Source of the DNA: Rhynchospora pubera
Taxonomy: Eukaryota > Streptophyta > Magnoliopsida > Poales > Cyperaceae
DNA length: 64,000 nt
Assembly: GCA_028095005.1 (NCBI GenBank)
Contig: CM051459.1
Coordinates: forward strand, 278,771,229-278,835,228
Direction of reading: 5' to 3'
In this document: positions 38,095 through 50,471 of the stretch, in pieces
Layout of the letters: every line of letters begins with the position of its first letter
Position numbering within the stretch: position 1 is the first letter of the stretch
Position numbers and translations under genes: made by a program
Notes under the pieces: generated by a model
The model's database searches: none
What the model was told of the DNA's origin: nothing
What the model saw: the letters and a program-made list of their open reading frames with translations, nothing else

Positions 38095-38925
38095 TGAAAA
38101 TAAATTGTCAATCATAAGCTGTATCTAGTAACATGTTATGATTCTCAATTAACATAAATGTTGTACTGCTACAATATTTCAATCATGCATAAGAAATATA
38201 ACTATTTCCTTATTTTGATTCTTATGTCACATGATATCATTATATAATCCAAGATAGGAATGTGTCATTCTTGCAGATTATATATTTTTTTATCTTGAGA
38301 TGATCGTCTAGTTTGCATGCATACGATCCAACTCCATTAAGGGGCCCAAACAGATATCGTCACTCATTAGGTATACTAATGAGGGACATACAATTTTCTT
38401 GATGAACAACTTTTTTCCGCACAATTCAAGAGAACATAAATAAAGTCTGTATAGCAGCCTTATCACGAATCAACGGTAGACGATATTTATAAAACATATC
38501 CTCATGTGGAAAAGTTGAATCATCTCAAACTTAGAATCAAACTCATATGAAATAAACAATGACACACAACACTATCCATATGTTTATTTCATTGGGTCAT
38601 GTCTTGTGCTATGTTCCAATAACATACACATATGCAATTAAGTTGATAACGCCTTACCTATGATTTTTAGAACTCAATCATCACTTAACTTACATACTAA
38701 TCTTATATGATAATTAATGTTCCTTGTTAATTATCAAAATTATGGATAATTTAAATTTATAATTATCATTTAATTAATAAATGAAACACAAAAATCCACA
38801 ATTCAGATCCTCAACCTGAATGATCTGTCAATAATAAATTCTAGGAACAAATCATCAAATATCATCAATAATATAAACTTATATTTAAGTCATTAACCAT
38901 TGACTTCTAGGACATAACTCCAACA
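38095..38925 (-). mobile_element. Ty1/copia LTR remnant, minus strand
   Basis: On the minus strand it begins TGTTGGAGTTATGTCCTAGA at 38925, an LTR start I associate with plant copia families. It shares blocks (GTGTCATT-TTGCA, AAGGGGCCCA, TTTTTTCCGCACAA) with 61090-61320, so both are remnants of one family. The far end is unclear. Confidence 0.5.
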
Positions 38926-39711
38926 TATATGCCTTTATGTTATCACACGTATAAACCAGTAAGTCCTGTTGGGATTTTGTGTGTATGTCAAGGAAGCGGA
39001 ATTTAAAAAAATTTTATTTGACTCGATACACACATGATTTTATTTATATAACAATAGCATGCAAGATAACAATTAAACATTTAATCAAACATTTCATGTG
39101 CATAACAAAACCATCAAATAATCTTATTTGAAAAGGAGGAATATTATACCTAAAGAGATTGTCAAATCTTTTAGTAGAGAGAAGTCGATTTCTCTCTAGA
39201 TCTCTTAAAAATCTTCGGTTTTGGTCGCTGTCGTTAAGCCGGTTTCTTTATTTTGGTTCACCTTGAACCTAAACAACAAACTCAACTAACACTTTGATAG
39301 ATGGATGGTGAGTTTCAAGCTTAGATCCAACCACCTTAGATCTCCAATCAACAAACTATTTGATTTCTTGGTGGCTAAACAATATATGCAAAATTTATGT
39401 ATATAAGAAGAAAATTCACTTTTCTTCTTTTCTTTTCCCTTTGTTTCTTTACGCAAGAGAGAATCAGAAAAAATGACTTTTCTAAGAAAGCCCAAAGAAG
39501 AAATGAATTTTCGGCCAATATAATATATAAAAGAGATAATTTCCTTTTTTGTGTTTGTTCTTTTGCGCAAGAAAACAAAATGCCTAAAAATTGTTTCTCG
39601 GCCAATCCGAGGAGAGTGAGAAAAATAATTTTTCTAAAAAGGAAATATTGATTGGACAATTTTTGTACTAATTATAATTAATTACACAATTGCCACTTGC
39701 AGTTATCTATA

Positions 39712-39712
<1 letters not shown>
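38926..39712. other. Spacer before the right Helitron, possible second LTR fragment
   Basis: TGTTGGGATTTTGTGTGTAT with AAGGAAGCGGAA (from about 38969) resembles the start of another copia LTR on the plus strand, but I cannot find its end. ORFs at 39286-39659 lie in low-complexity AAG/TTC-rich DNA and have no recognisable product. Confidence 0.35.

Positions 39713-39713
<1 letters not shown>

Positions 39714-39788
<75 letters not shown>
39714..39788. repeat. (TA)n tract at the 5' end of the right Helitron
   Basis: About 74 bp of TA repeat just inside the 5' TC. Confidence 0.9.
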
Positions 39789-39792
<4 letters not shown>

Positions 39793-39879
39793 TAAATCCC
39801 GTGGGTGTCCGATTCCGTTTTTTTTTTAAATTTCGACACGGCTATTGCTTTCATTAGCGAAAACAATCTGAGTCGTTCG

Positions 39880-41130
39880 TTAGTTTATGCTAAAATCTGA
39901 TCGTTTGTTTTTTCTCCGAACTATCAGCGCCTCCCCAGTCCCCACTAAGGACTCCTCTCTCTCTCTCTCTCTCCTCCGTCAATCTCGCGCACGACGCACC
40001 CCATCATCCCTTTCGAGCGCATATGCTTTCCTCTGTGCATCTCCACCTCCTCCGCCAACTCCCTGCCTCGCCCTCAGCCCCACCTCCGGCAATCCCTCCT
40101 ACCTCTCTCTATTGACTTCACCCTTCCTCAACAGAAAACCACCGCCCCGGCCCAGACTCCTCCTTCTCCAACTCCTACCTGCTTCGTCGATCCCCCACCC
40201 CAATAAAAGCTTCCTTAGCAGCAATGGATGAGGTATTAACCCAAATCAATTGTTTTTTTGTTAAATCTCAGAAGCTTTGTTTTGATTTGGTTGTAAGCTT
40301 TTTATATATCTTAAATTTTGAAAACATATTAGCTACAGAATTATTGCTTCTATTTATTCTCAAATCTAACATATGAATTTTTTGTCTCTAAGTTGAATTT
40401 GGTTATAATTTACAATAATTTTCTACTTTGATAAATAGATTGTGAATAACTAGATTTTAAAAAAAAACTGGTCCGACACTTCAAACACTAGCGAGCCTCA
40501 GAAACTATAACTTGTCTCTAATTTTCATTATTAATATAAAAAAGTTGCAACTATATAGCGAAATTTTGATCATATTAAGTCCATAAGCAAGAAGTGAGCT
40601 GGATCCTATTGGGAATGAATTGTGGGGCACCACTTGAGAATACGGCTCTGGTAGAAAATGTAATTGGTCTCTCTTCAAAAATTTATTTTTGATCTTCAGG
40701 TATTACCTTTACTTTTAGGCGTTTCTCTCTATGAGTTTCTTCCTGATTTTTTTTCTGAGATTGATGGTATAAAAAAATTGATTTCTTTTGAAAGTTTAGT
40801 TTGTACAAGCTGAAAATACTGAATTGTACAACCAATTTATCTTCAGGAATATTTTACTTATTTTACGCGAAATCTGACCGCTATATGTACATTTCCCCAG
40901 AGATTCTCATTCCTTCTCCTCTCTTCAATCTCTCCAGCCTCCTTCGCACCTCCACCTCCTCCTTCGCACCTCCACCTCATCTTCGTCGCTTTGGCGGTCG
41001 TCAGATCCTGTTCCTCTCTTTCTCTTTGCTTCCTTCTCCACCAATCCCACGTCAACCCCTGTCGGGCGATCATAGAATAGAGAATTCATTGTTAGCAAGG
41101 ATTTATTCTGGTATTATGGTATTTTGAACT
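39880..41130 (+). other. Captured promoter/5' UTR-like blocks, right copy
   Basis: CT-rich leader-like sequence (39950-40220) leads to ATGGATGAG and a GT donor at about 40231, then an AT-rich intron-like stretch, then a second CT-rich block (40900-41080) with a duplicated CCTTCGCACCTCCACCTC. This resembles the 5' regions of one or two host genes. The 114-codon and 108-codon ORFs are not recognisable proteins. Confidence 0.4.
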
Positions 41131-42556
41131 CAGATCTATTCTATTTATTTTCAGATTGATCAATTTTCGTAGATTATTTGGTGGTAAACTGTTGCCGAGA
41201 CTCAATTTTGACCATTGACCTCCAAATGCAGTACATTGGTGAACATATTCACCAAATAAATGTTAAAATTGAGACTAATTCAGTATCTGTTCCTTTTTAC
41301 TCTCTTAATTGAAGTTCAATTTACGCTATTAAGTAAATTTGGACGATTTTTACAAATTTTCCTAGATAATCATCTAATTAAGCTGTGATATCCTAGATTA
41401 TCATCTAATTAAGATGTGCTGAGCTTTACCAGAAGTTGATGGGATAAATACCGGACAATTTGGTAGGTATTATTGCTTTGATTGTACATATTACATCAGC
41501 TTGAGTTATACTGGCACGTTGCCTGTGCCAATCTGGTCAAGTTCATAATTTTATTTAGCTTCAGTTTTAGAACGATGGTGAGGCCTCAGAAATACGAAAA
41601 AATGCCAAACACTGCACTTCTATTACAACTTCTGATTCAAACGACCTCATGAAAATCGCCTCAAAGCAATCAACCGATGTCAGTGTACCCATTATAAGAG
41701 TTACTTGATAACTTCGATGGTCAAATAAATTTTCTCTTGATAATTTTTTCTTAAATATGAATCGAATGACGATATTCATTATTGCAAAGATTTGGTTCAC
41801 AGGTGGGTACCACATGCTGTACATACTATGTGGTGGCAGGGGGCAGGGATGAGATTGACTTGCTACAGAAATTTGTGAAGATCAAAATATGATGATTTCA
41901 AGAAAACCGTTGCTGTGTTACTGAGGTCAAGGTTGTAATTTGAGGAGCGTGTTGTCCAGGTACATCATAGGTTTTAAATGCAACATCTTTTTATTGATAT
42001 TTGATTAATTTTAGATTATACAAGTGTCTCAATTTCACATCTGTTTGGTATGTGCTGGTTGTTATGATAGTTCTAAAGTGTGGTTGTATATAATAATTTT
42101 TATATTTGAGGCCCAATTGCTTATGAAATTTCTTTCAAATCTGAGATCGCATATTAATTGCAATCTGTGGTAAACTTTTTGGGCTAATTACAGGATTTAA
42201 TGTGTCGTTGTTTGATTGCAGTATAATAACCTTCTCTTTGTATATCATGCAAAACCTTATAGTAATATATATTTTTTTAATTCAATTTAGATTTTGTCAT
42301 TAATTACTGATCAATTTTTTGTAATATTTATGCATCATATAGAGGAATGAAGGGTTTGTGATCCCATATCGGTTCCATCTCATGTGCATATCTGATATAA
42401 CTCCATTCATATTAATTTCTGAGACCTCCATTGCAAGTCATTGCATTTGACTTTTATATGAAAACCATTAAAATTTGTAATAATACAGAATGTTATCAGC
42501 TTTTGGTCTTATATTTTAGTTATGCCTACATATACTTTGTACTTTGCAATTGTCTT
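41131..42556 (+). other. Helitron interior without a clear gene, right copy
   Basis: Intron-like AT-rich DNA with two exon-like islands (about 41790-41955) bounded by AG and GT but with stops in each frame. Nothing recognised. The left counterpart is about 10891-12316. Confidence 0.3.
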
Positions 42557-42573
42557 AAATCCCGTGGGTGTCC
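42557..42573 (+). repeat. Internal copy of the Helitron 5'-end motif, right copy
   Basis: AAATCCCGTGGGTGTCC is identical to 39794-39810 just inside the true 5' end. It is followed in both places by CCG, a T run and CGACACG(G/C)C. Confidence 0.65.
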
Positions 42574-42700
42574 TGAACCGCTATTTTTTTCGTTCTGCGA
42601 CACGCCAATCTAACCGTTCATTTTGATCTCTCTTCCATTCTCCGCCTTATGCTCTCTCTCCCCGTCTCTTTCCCCTCGCCCCTGGAGCGATCTCGACAAC

Positions 42701-42961
42701 ATGCGTCGTGCCCCACCAAGTGAGCTCCGCAAGTGGGCCCCCAAAGGACCCATCCCTCAAGACCTCCCCGTTCAAGAAATTGAATCAATCGAATCAGCTT
42801 CGTCACTGGCTGAACTCGGCGCAGTGGTCCTGTCTACTGCTGACCCTATCGCCAAGTCCCACCTCTCACATCTCGCCTTCTCTAAGTGGCGTCGGCTGAA
42901 ACTTCCTGTCGGGATTGCTGTCGCTCCCGACCGACCCGCGAGACCGAAGAAGCCTATTCTG
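42701..42961 (+). pseudogene. DUF455-like first exon captured by the right Helitron
   Basis: ATG at 42701 follows a CT-rich leader, and 87 codons run to a GT donor at 42962. Key blocks are MRRAPPSELRKWAPKGPIP, LAELGAVVLSTADPIAKSHL and PDRPARPKKPIL. The downstream exons with the ferritin-like core are absent, so no function is expected. The frame is intact, which suggests recent capture or recent spread. The DUF455 assignment is from memory of the family and should be tested by search. Confidence 0.55.
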
Positions 42962-43128
42962 GTATTCTCTTCAACTCCCTATTGATTATATCAGGTTATA
43001 TTCACCTTAACGAGCAATTATTTGTTTTGACATAGGTAAAAGTTCAATTATTCTTATGGGTTTTCCACTTTATTAATAATTTCTCTTCTGTAAAATTAAA
43101 CAGTTCAAGAAGCTTGGTGACAGTACCT

Positions 43129-43346
43129 ATGTTGCCCATATTGTTGAGGAGAAGACCGAGAGCCAAGTCGGCGATCCAGTCGGCAAGCAGGTATAAGGCC
43201 CACACCATGAAGCGAGGCAGACGAGAGGCAGATCTTCGCCTCCATGGGTCCATGAAAATGAGGCATAGCTGGATGCCAAGGCTGACCAGAACTGCCACTC
43301 GGATCTCCCAATCAGTGTACTTTTGTTGTTTATCAAGTTCAAGCGA
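43129..43346 (-). pseudogene. DUF4220-like fragment captured by the right Helitron
   Basis: Mirror of 10101-10320: DWEIRVAVLVSLGIQ, then FMVWALYLLADWIADLALG on the minus strand. The plus-strand reading (QFKKLGDSTYVAHIVEE) starts after an AG but stops soon and fits no family I know. Confidence 0.55.
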
Positions 43347-43650
43347 TTGAATTTTTCAATAGATCGAAATTAAATAACTTCTATAATAATCTATCTATAT
43401 AACCATACTTAAACTATTTTAAATTATCTCTCTTCTTTAGTGGGTTGATGCACTTATTTGTTTTTTTTTATATTTTAAAAAAATATAACCATACTTAAAC
43501 TATTTAAAATTATATCTCTTCTTTAGTGAGTTGATGCACTTTTTTTTTTGGTGAACCAGTAAATAACTTATGCTTACGTGGTCATTCCTTAGGGTCAAAA
43601 AACTTCTACAAACTTAAATTTTTCAATAATTTCTACATAACAGCACTTTG

Positions 43651-44126
43651 TTTCTCTTGAAGCACCTGTTTCAATACAGGACCTATGTGTTGTTACTTGC
43701 TGGTGATGATTGGCTTTTAGATATGATAAGGTACATTGCCAAGTAACAATTGAAGATTTTAAGGTAATAAATATTTTATGTAATTAACATGCTGAAATTT
43801 GAAAACAATTTTAATTGTAATTACAACATGAAATTTTCAGAAGCCCATGGTCATGCTGGCATCAACATGAATATGAAACCTACTTACCAGTATAAGGTAC
43901 AAATAGCAAAAACCTGATTGTAACATCCCCTTATATTTTAGCTTTGCAAACTAATTATTAGCTATGTGTGCTTGCATATTCTACAGCAGGATCACATTGG
44001 GAGAGAAAGGGTTTAGGAGGATGCATAGTAGCTTTCTGACAAGTCTTATTAAGGAGATATGCATAAGGAGTTGCAAGCGAGTCAAGAGGGCACATCCAAG
44101 CTGGGATGTGTATAAATTGAAGTAAT
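43651..44126 (+). other. Captured exon-like blocks, unassigned, right copy
   Basis: Blocks with splice-like borders: TLFLLKHLFQYRTYVLLLAG (about 43653-43712), EAHGHAGINMNMKPTYQYK (about 43841-43898, ending at a GT donor), and a final one with HSSFLTSLIKEICIRSCKRV ending PSWDVYKLK-stop near 44125. Their frames do not join consistently. They look like host exons picked up by the Helitron, but I cannot name the donor. Confidence 0.35.
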
Positions 44127-44833
44127 GAGTTTATGCGTCCACATTTTTCCTTAGTTGAAAAGTTTAAAATGATTTATCTTACCAAAATGATCTTTTTTCT
44201 GTTTGTTTTTCTTTAATTTTTTTTTGTTTGATTGAGGTTTCTTAAAGCTCTTAAACAGATAATCACATCCCATAAGAAACATAGTTAAAATTGAAGATAA
44301 ATTAAATGTTAAAAATGATATAAGGCAAAAATTATATAGTAAGTATATTTATGGCAACTTCCTATGATAGAAGTTACTAATTTTATATTTTGGAAAGTTT
44401 TGAACGCAGAAAATTTTTTAACATCCGAAATTTTACAAGTTTGCTATTACCCTTTTTAATTACCCTTCTTATGGATCTTATATTTAGAAGTTTATTTTGG
44501 GTAGAATGCTTATACCAATTTTATATGGCAGAATTAATAATTTTGAACTCCTAATTTCTGTCAACTTCTTTTAGCAAGTTATTTAGGGCAGAAACCCAAC
44601 CAGTTTTTTTTCCCTATATATATGCATGTGAAGTTCAGGATCCTGCATCAAACAATAAAAAAAATCAAAGGTATTTTTTTTACGTGAAAATACTACAAAA
44701 TTCTAAGAGGTACTTTTTCCTAAATCTTATATATTATGCGTTTTATTCATTGGAGTTGATAATTTGATTTTTTGTTTCATCAAAGCTTTGCTTTTGATTT
44801 TTTTTTTTATCAGCTAGAAAGATTCAGGCAGCC

Positions 44834-47628
44834 ATGGACATTGTTCTAGCAATCTCTCAACTTACTAACAGAATTCAAGGTGTGATTCATGCAAGGGTAT
44901 TCAAGATTTGGCAAGCTATTGATACCAAGAACAATAATGTATGGGGAATGAATTTTGTTTTGTTGGACAAAGAGGTATGTCATATTTTTATATTTATCTT
45001 GATTTGGAAATACTTTGTGATAATTAACGGTTTAGTAGTATTACAAAGGATTATCAATATATTATCAAAATAATAGAAGATTGAAGAATTTTTTTTTAAA
45101 TTATTAATAAGTATTAATTTAATTGTTTAGTTCGTATTAGACATTGGTTTGGAAATATTTTGTGATAAGTAACAGTTTAGTAGTATTAGAAAGGATTATC
45201 AATATATTATCAAAATAATATAAGATTGAAGAATAATTTTTTGCAAGTATTAATAAGTATTAATTTAATTGTTTAATTGTTCGTATTGGATATTGGTTTG
45301 GAAATATTTTGTGATAATTAACAGTTTAGGATTATCAACATATCATTAAATTAATAGTAGTGTGAATTGTTTTATTTTGGATAATTTCAATAGGGGGATG
45401 CAATCCAAGGAGTTATGCCCATCAATATTTATCGCCGCATGGAGATAGATTTCGTTGAGGGAAATATATGTGAAATTGGTCGTTTTACTGTCGAACACAT
45501 CAAGAACTCTGCATTCCGTACAGTAAAACATGATTTCACTCTCTATTTCTCTGGTCAGACCTATGTCACGCTATTAGCCCCTGAATTGCATGATGTACCT
45601 GTGTGCTATTTTGATTTTAAGCTTTTAGAAGATATTGGCACAAAAATTACTGATGAGAAACAACCTTTTGGTATGTATTATGTTTAAAAAAATACAATCT
45701 TTATCTGTAATCTTTAAAAAAAAATTGTTTTTTATGCTTATACACATTTATAATAAACTAGATGTGATAGGAAGAGTGTCTAATTTTACTACTATCCAAG
45801 AAAAATTGGCAAATGGCAAGCCTACGAAAATGCAAACAATCTACATGACAAATGAAAGGTTTCTCATTTTTCCCTCATTCAATTAAATAAAACTTATTAT
45901 TATCTTTATATTTTTGTGTGTATATATTATTTCCATATGACATATTTCCATATTGAATAGTGGCCAAACCGTGGAAATGACTCTATGGGCGCATTTTGTC
46001 GATGAGCTAGACATTGATGGGGCCTATGCAAAATCAAACAATCAACCTATAATTCTTGCATGCAGTTCTGTTATGTTGAAACAGTACCGAGGTATGTATT
46101 ATTATATTATATATGTAATATGCATATACATATGCATGTATATTTTAAATGTTCTGAAGCATTAAGTAATGTACTTTGTTGAAATGGACTTCTAAAATTC
46201 TTAGGGAAATATTCATTAAAGGCATATGCTGCAACTCGGTTTTACATGGATCCTGGAATTAAAGAAATCAAGGAATACTTAGAAAGGTTATGACGATTTT
46301 ACTATTACAGCTATATGATATTATAAACTTATATATTGATGCAGGAAATATTTTCATAACTAATACTATAAAAATATATGTCATGACAGTGTACATTGTG
46401 ATGATACTGCCATACAAAACTCAGATGCTATTGTATCCAATGAAGGTTCACCATCAAACGCACGTGCACCAAACATTGATCAGATCAAAATTTCCTTGGG
46501 AAATCTCTCAATGTTACCATTAGACAACTTTTCTGTTAGTGGCTAATACTTACTTTCATTTTATGCCTTTTTTATAATGTAAAATTATCCTTTTAAAATT
46601 ATTTTTTTTATACAGTATATTAATTATATTATGTTTTCTAATGGCGACCATTGTCAGACTGGACAATATTTATGTGTTGCTCAGATTGTTGGTGTGAACA
46701 ATCCATTCGACTGGTACTATGAAGGGTGTCCCAAGTGTAATGGGAAGTTGAGACAATCTTGGTGCGTGGGATGTGAATCAAAGAGACAACAACCTGTCAT
46801 ATGGTAAATATCCTTATTATTTTATATTTTATTTTTATAGTCTTCATTAATGTACATATATCGTAAATCTCCTAAACTATTTATTATATATAAAATGTAG
46901 TTATAAAATATTATGGCAAGTGGAAGATGACACTGGAGAGGCCGAGTTCAGTGCTATAGGAAATACTGCTCAATATATGATTGGTGAGAAAGCATCAGAA
47001 GTAAAGGACAAAACAAATCTGGATTGTAATGAACTACCACCACCGTTGAAGAAATTGATAGGAAAGAAGTATAAATTCACCGTCTCAGGAAAATTACAAG
47101 TTTTATACAACAATCACCGTGTGTATAATATCTTACAGTCGGAACTTATTGTTCAAAATGAACTTGCACTGCCTGCAATTACAAAAGATGATGAAGATAA
47201 AACGTCTCAGAATAAAATTAAGTTGTCTGCAATTGTGGAAGATGGCAAGCTTTCTAGGTATGAAATAAAACTATTATTTTTTATGATTTATCATTAAATA
47301 TATTTTATTTTAACTTATTGTTAAGATTTTTCATGTGACTTAATGTATATGTTGACAACAGCAATGATTTGAAGGATAATACTGGAGCAAATAAAACTTT
47401 GCTGAAAAAAATCAAGCAGGAAATAAAAACTCCTAAAAAGAAAATCGTCCGTCCAAATACAAGAAGAAGACTTATTCTAGGTGGTCAATCTATTGAAGAT
47501 GAAAATATGTAAGATTTAGTGTAAAAAAAATATTTAGTCATGAATTACTAACACCAGATTATATGTAATAAATACAATAATATTTTTTTTTAAAACAATG
47601 CAGTAAATCCAAAAATGACTCTCCATGA
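44834..47628 (+). CDS. Helitron-borne RPA70-like single-strand DNA-binding protein, right copy
   Basis: Exons by eye: 44834-44974, 45394-45670, 45762-45858, 45961-46091, 46205-46286, 46390-46534, 46616-46803, 46901-47257, 47362-47508, 47604-47628. All introns are GT/AG, all phases join, and there is no internal stop; 483 codons including stop. The N-terminal OB fold begins MDIVLAISQLTNRIQG and continues GDAIQGVMPINIYRRM (DUF223-like). The second OB fold follows GRVSNFTTIQEKL. The third holds C-x2-C...C-x2-C in EGCPKCNGKLRQSWCVGCES, the zinc ribbon of RPA70 DBD-C. A basic tail (KKKIVRPNTRRR) could be a nuclear signal. It would bind single-stranded DNA during rolling-circle movement. The start has no in-frame ATG upstream in the exon. 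Confidence 0.82.
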
Positions 47629-49580
47629 TCTTTTGAAGTTAAAGACAAGATATATCTGATGAGGTGTTTTTGAATTTCTTAGAAGTTGAAGACGATGAAT
47701 CTGATATGAGATTTTTTGTATTTCTGTCGTAGTTTCAAATTACTTAGTCTTTTAAGTGATATATTGTTGTTATGTATGTTGAGATGACGACTTATTTAAG
47801 CTTTATATGTTATATATTGTTTGCTATATGAACTTAAATTCATTGATCTGAATTTAACCATGTGTTTTTGTGTTGGTATTACTTTAGCCAATTAAACTTC
47901 TTTCACTTGATTGGTGCCAATTGAACATTGAGAATAAATAAATGGGTCAAAATTTCTACTATATTCTGTTAATCACTACGAGTTTTTTTTGCATGAAGCA
48001 ATCTCATTTTGGTGGTAGATGCTGCCAAATAGAAAAGGAATTGTTAAAAGCACATTTGGTACATACAACCAATACCGGTTCAATAAGCACACACGAAAGC
48101 CATTGAACGTACCTTCACAGTATTTCAAATTGTCAAATATAATAACTATGACATACACTACACAGTAACATTCATTTAATTATAACTAATATTTTTAGAA
48201 TCTTAGGTCTAATATTTAATGAAGTCCATTCCTTTTCGAAAATAATATTCTTATCAATGAAATTTAAATGTTCGCCTTTTTTCCTCGCAAAAAAAATTAT
48301 TACAAAATAAATTAAGTAAACAAAAACTAAAGATGTCCTACAAAAGTTATTTTCCCCTTTTTCCAATGGTTCTAAAATTATTCTGACAGTAAAAAGAGTT
48401 TTGGGGGGGGGGGGGGGGCGGCGGTATCTGATTTGATATATCTTATACAAAAATAATTCCAACAGTCCATCCTGTCTCCTATTTTGCCAAAAAAATATTT
48501 TGGAAATTACGTGTCTCTTCTATAAAATTACTAGCAATGGAGGTCCCCGCTGAATTTAACCAGTCAGTGTTTGTAAAAAAGCAATTAATTATGTAAGTTT
48601 GAACTATATATAAAATTAGTATCCTTGCATAATTATGTCACGTATATGAGATGTAAATCTTATGTAAGTATATTTTTTTAATACACAATAAGCAAGCAAC
48701 AATATTTTTATACACAATAATTATGTAAGTTTTAACTATAGATACTCAAGGTCAAACACATCTTCTGTAAATTTGTCAGCATTATTGGACCTATTAGTTA
48801 CAACAAATTTAAAAAATGGGACATAATTTTCGATTATACAATTGCTACGATTCCTACGGTTGACTTTTGTAAAAACCTAATATTCATGCTTCTATACGGC
48901 ATAAAATTTTAAAAATCAGAAATTCGGCAACTTTTCTATTACCCTTCTTATATTAATTATAATTACAAGTTCCTTTTGATAAAATTTTTTGGGATTAGAT
49001 TAGATTAGATTTTTTTTTTTGCGATGTTTTTTTAATGCATAATATTTATGGCAAGTTTATATGGCTTATTTCTATGACAAAATTGTTAATTTTTAACTCA
49101 ATAAAATTTGTCTAAAAATAAAGAATAAATTATTGGGGCTATTTGTTACAAAAATTTTTTAAAATTGGACATAATTTTCTATTCTAGAATTGCTACCAGA
49201 AAAAAATTACCAAGGTTGCCATTTATAAAAACCTAATACTAATCCTTCTAGACGGCATAAAATTTTTAAAGTCATAAATTTAGCAACTTTGCTATTACCG
49301 TTCTTATAGTAATTATAATTACCATTTAATTTGGGAATTTTTTTTGGGCAAAATATTTATGACAATTTCCTTTTGGGAAGTTATGTACGACAAATTCGGC
49401 AATTTCGCAATTACCCTTCTTATATTAATTATAATTAGAATTTTTTTGGGCGAAAATTTTTTGGAGCATAATATTTATGGCAAGTTTATACGGTGACTAT
49501 TTATGACAGCAGAAATCAAACCATTTTTTACATAAATCAAGCAAACTACCGCAGTTGTTAATTATCACAAATTCACTATG
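47629..49580. other. Helitron 3' region, AT-rich internal repeats
   Basis: No gene. Diverged repeats of an approximately 100-bp block recur (GGCAAGTTTATA, AATATTTATGG, TTACCCTTCTTATATTAATT) between about 48900 and 49520. A G run at 48405-48418 differs in length from the matching C run in the left copy (5033-5044). Confidence 0.6.
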
Positions 49581-49597
49581 GCGCGGCGAAGCCGCGC
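49581..49597 (+). repeat. Helitron 3' terminal hairpin, right copy
   Basis: GCGCGGC-GAA-GCCGCGC followed by TTCCCCAC and CTAG. Confidence 0.9.
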
Positions 49598-49620
49598 TTC
49601 CCCACCTAGTATATATATAT

Positions 49621-50028
49621 AGAGAGAGAGAGAGAGAAAGCCTTCAAACAAAGCGCTTTGACCGGAATCTCGATTAAACCCCGTCGGATCTCAATGTTGA
49701 AAATTCAAATGACCGATCCAAACCGTCAAATATGATCTCCATAATGAAATCTCCTTACCGACCAAATTTTCATTTTTTTGAAATTTTTAAGTATTTTTTC
49801 AGATTTTCAAAAATCGTTAATATAATTTGTTCTGAACCCTACAAAAATTGTTGTTTTTGAAAATCCGAAAAAAATACTTAAAAAATTCAAAAAAATGAAA
49901 ATTTTGGTAGGCAAGGAGATTTCAATATGGAGATCATATTTGACGGTTCGGATCGGTCATTTGAACTTTCAAAATTGAGAACCGACGGGGTTTAACTGAG
50001 ACTCCGGTCAAAGCGCTTGGATTGAATC

Positions 50029-50060
<32 letters not shown>
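49621..50060. mobile_element. Palindromic MITE 1, about 440 bp
   Basis: Starts in a GA run and ends in a CT run, between TA tracts. The arms are inverted almost along their whole length (AAGCGCTTTGACCGGAATCT against AAGCGCTTTGACCGGAGTCT). It contains AATGACCGATCCAAACCGTC and CTCCTTACCGACCAAATTTT, blocks shared with the other MITEs in this cluster. Confidence 0.75.
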
Positions 50061-50084
<24 letters not shown>

Positions 50085-50085
<1 letters not shown>

Positions 50086-50450
50086 GTAAATCTATTGTGA
50101 ACCATGATGCATAGAATGACCGTTTGATCGGTGATTTTGCAAATTGACAAATCTAAATCAACCAATCCAATCTATATATTGAAATCTCATAACAAACAAA
50201 ATTTTACAATTTTTAGAAATTTTTTACTATTTTTTTTTTTATTTTTTAAATCTACTAATTTATAGGCCAAAAATGGCAAGTGTTAAAAAATTCGAAAAAA
50301 ATTTCAAAAATTGTAAAATTTTGTTTGCTATGAGATTTCAATATATAGATTGGGTTGCTTAAATTAGATTTGACCATTTGTGAAACCACCGACCAAAACG
50401 GTCATGGTGCACGGAACCTTATATGAACCATGGTTCACAATAGATTTACT
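50085..50450. mobile_element. Palindromic MITE 2, 366 bp
   Basis: A perfect 22-bp TIR begins AGTAAATCTATTGTGAACCA. TA tracts lie on both sides. The interior is imperfectly palindromic, with the same AAATTTTAcAATTTTT-type core as the neighbours. Confidence 0.8.
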
Positions 50451-50471
50451 CTATATATATATATATATATA

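Larger units (their letters stand above)
39713..49609 (+). mobile_element. Helitron, right copy (plus strand), about 9.9 kb
   Basis: Starts TCTATATATATA at 39713 after a host A and ends CTAG at 49609 before a host T. The hairpin is 12 nt before the end. The host flanks differ completely from those of the left copy, so this is a separate insertion rather than half of a larger palindrome. Coordinates with the left copy sum to 53447 from about 42400 to 48160 and to 53446 from 40800 to 41830, so there is only one net indel over several kilobases. I noticed a few single-base differences (for example near 41546), a short replaced stretch near 39900, and different TA and C/G run lengths. The right 3' end lies directly against a TA/GA microsatellite. 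Confidence 0.88.

Noticed and set aside
39887..40231. Proline/serine-rich 114-codon ORF
   Set aside because: The sequence is a CT-rich 5' leader; its base composition gives P, S and L in any frame, and the likely start is the later ATGGATGAG.
43104..43200. Plus-strand reading QFKKLGDSTYVAHIVEE as an exon
   Set aside because: It follows an AG, but the opposite strand gives the more convincing DUF4220-like frame and this one stops quickly.
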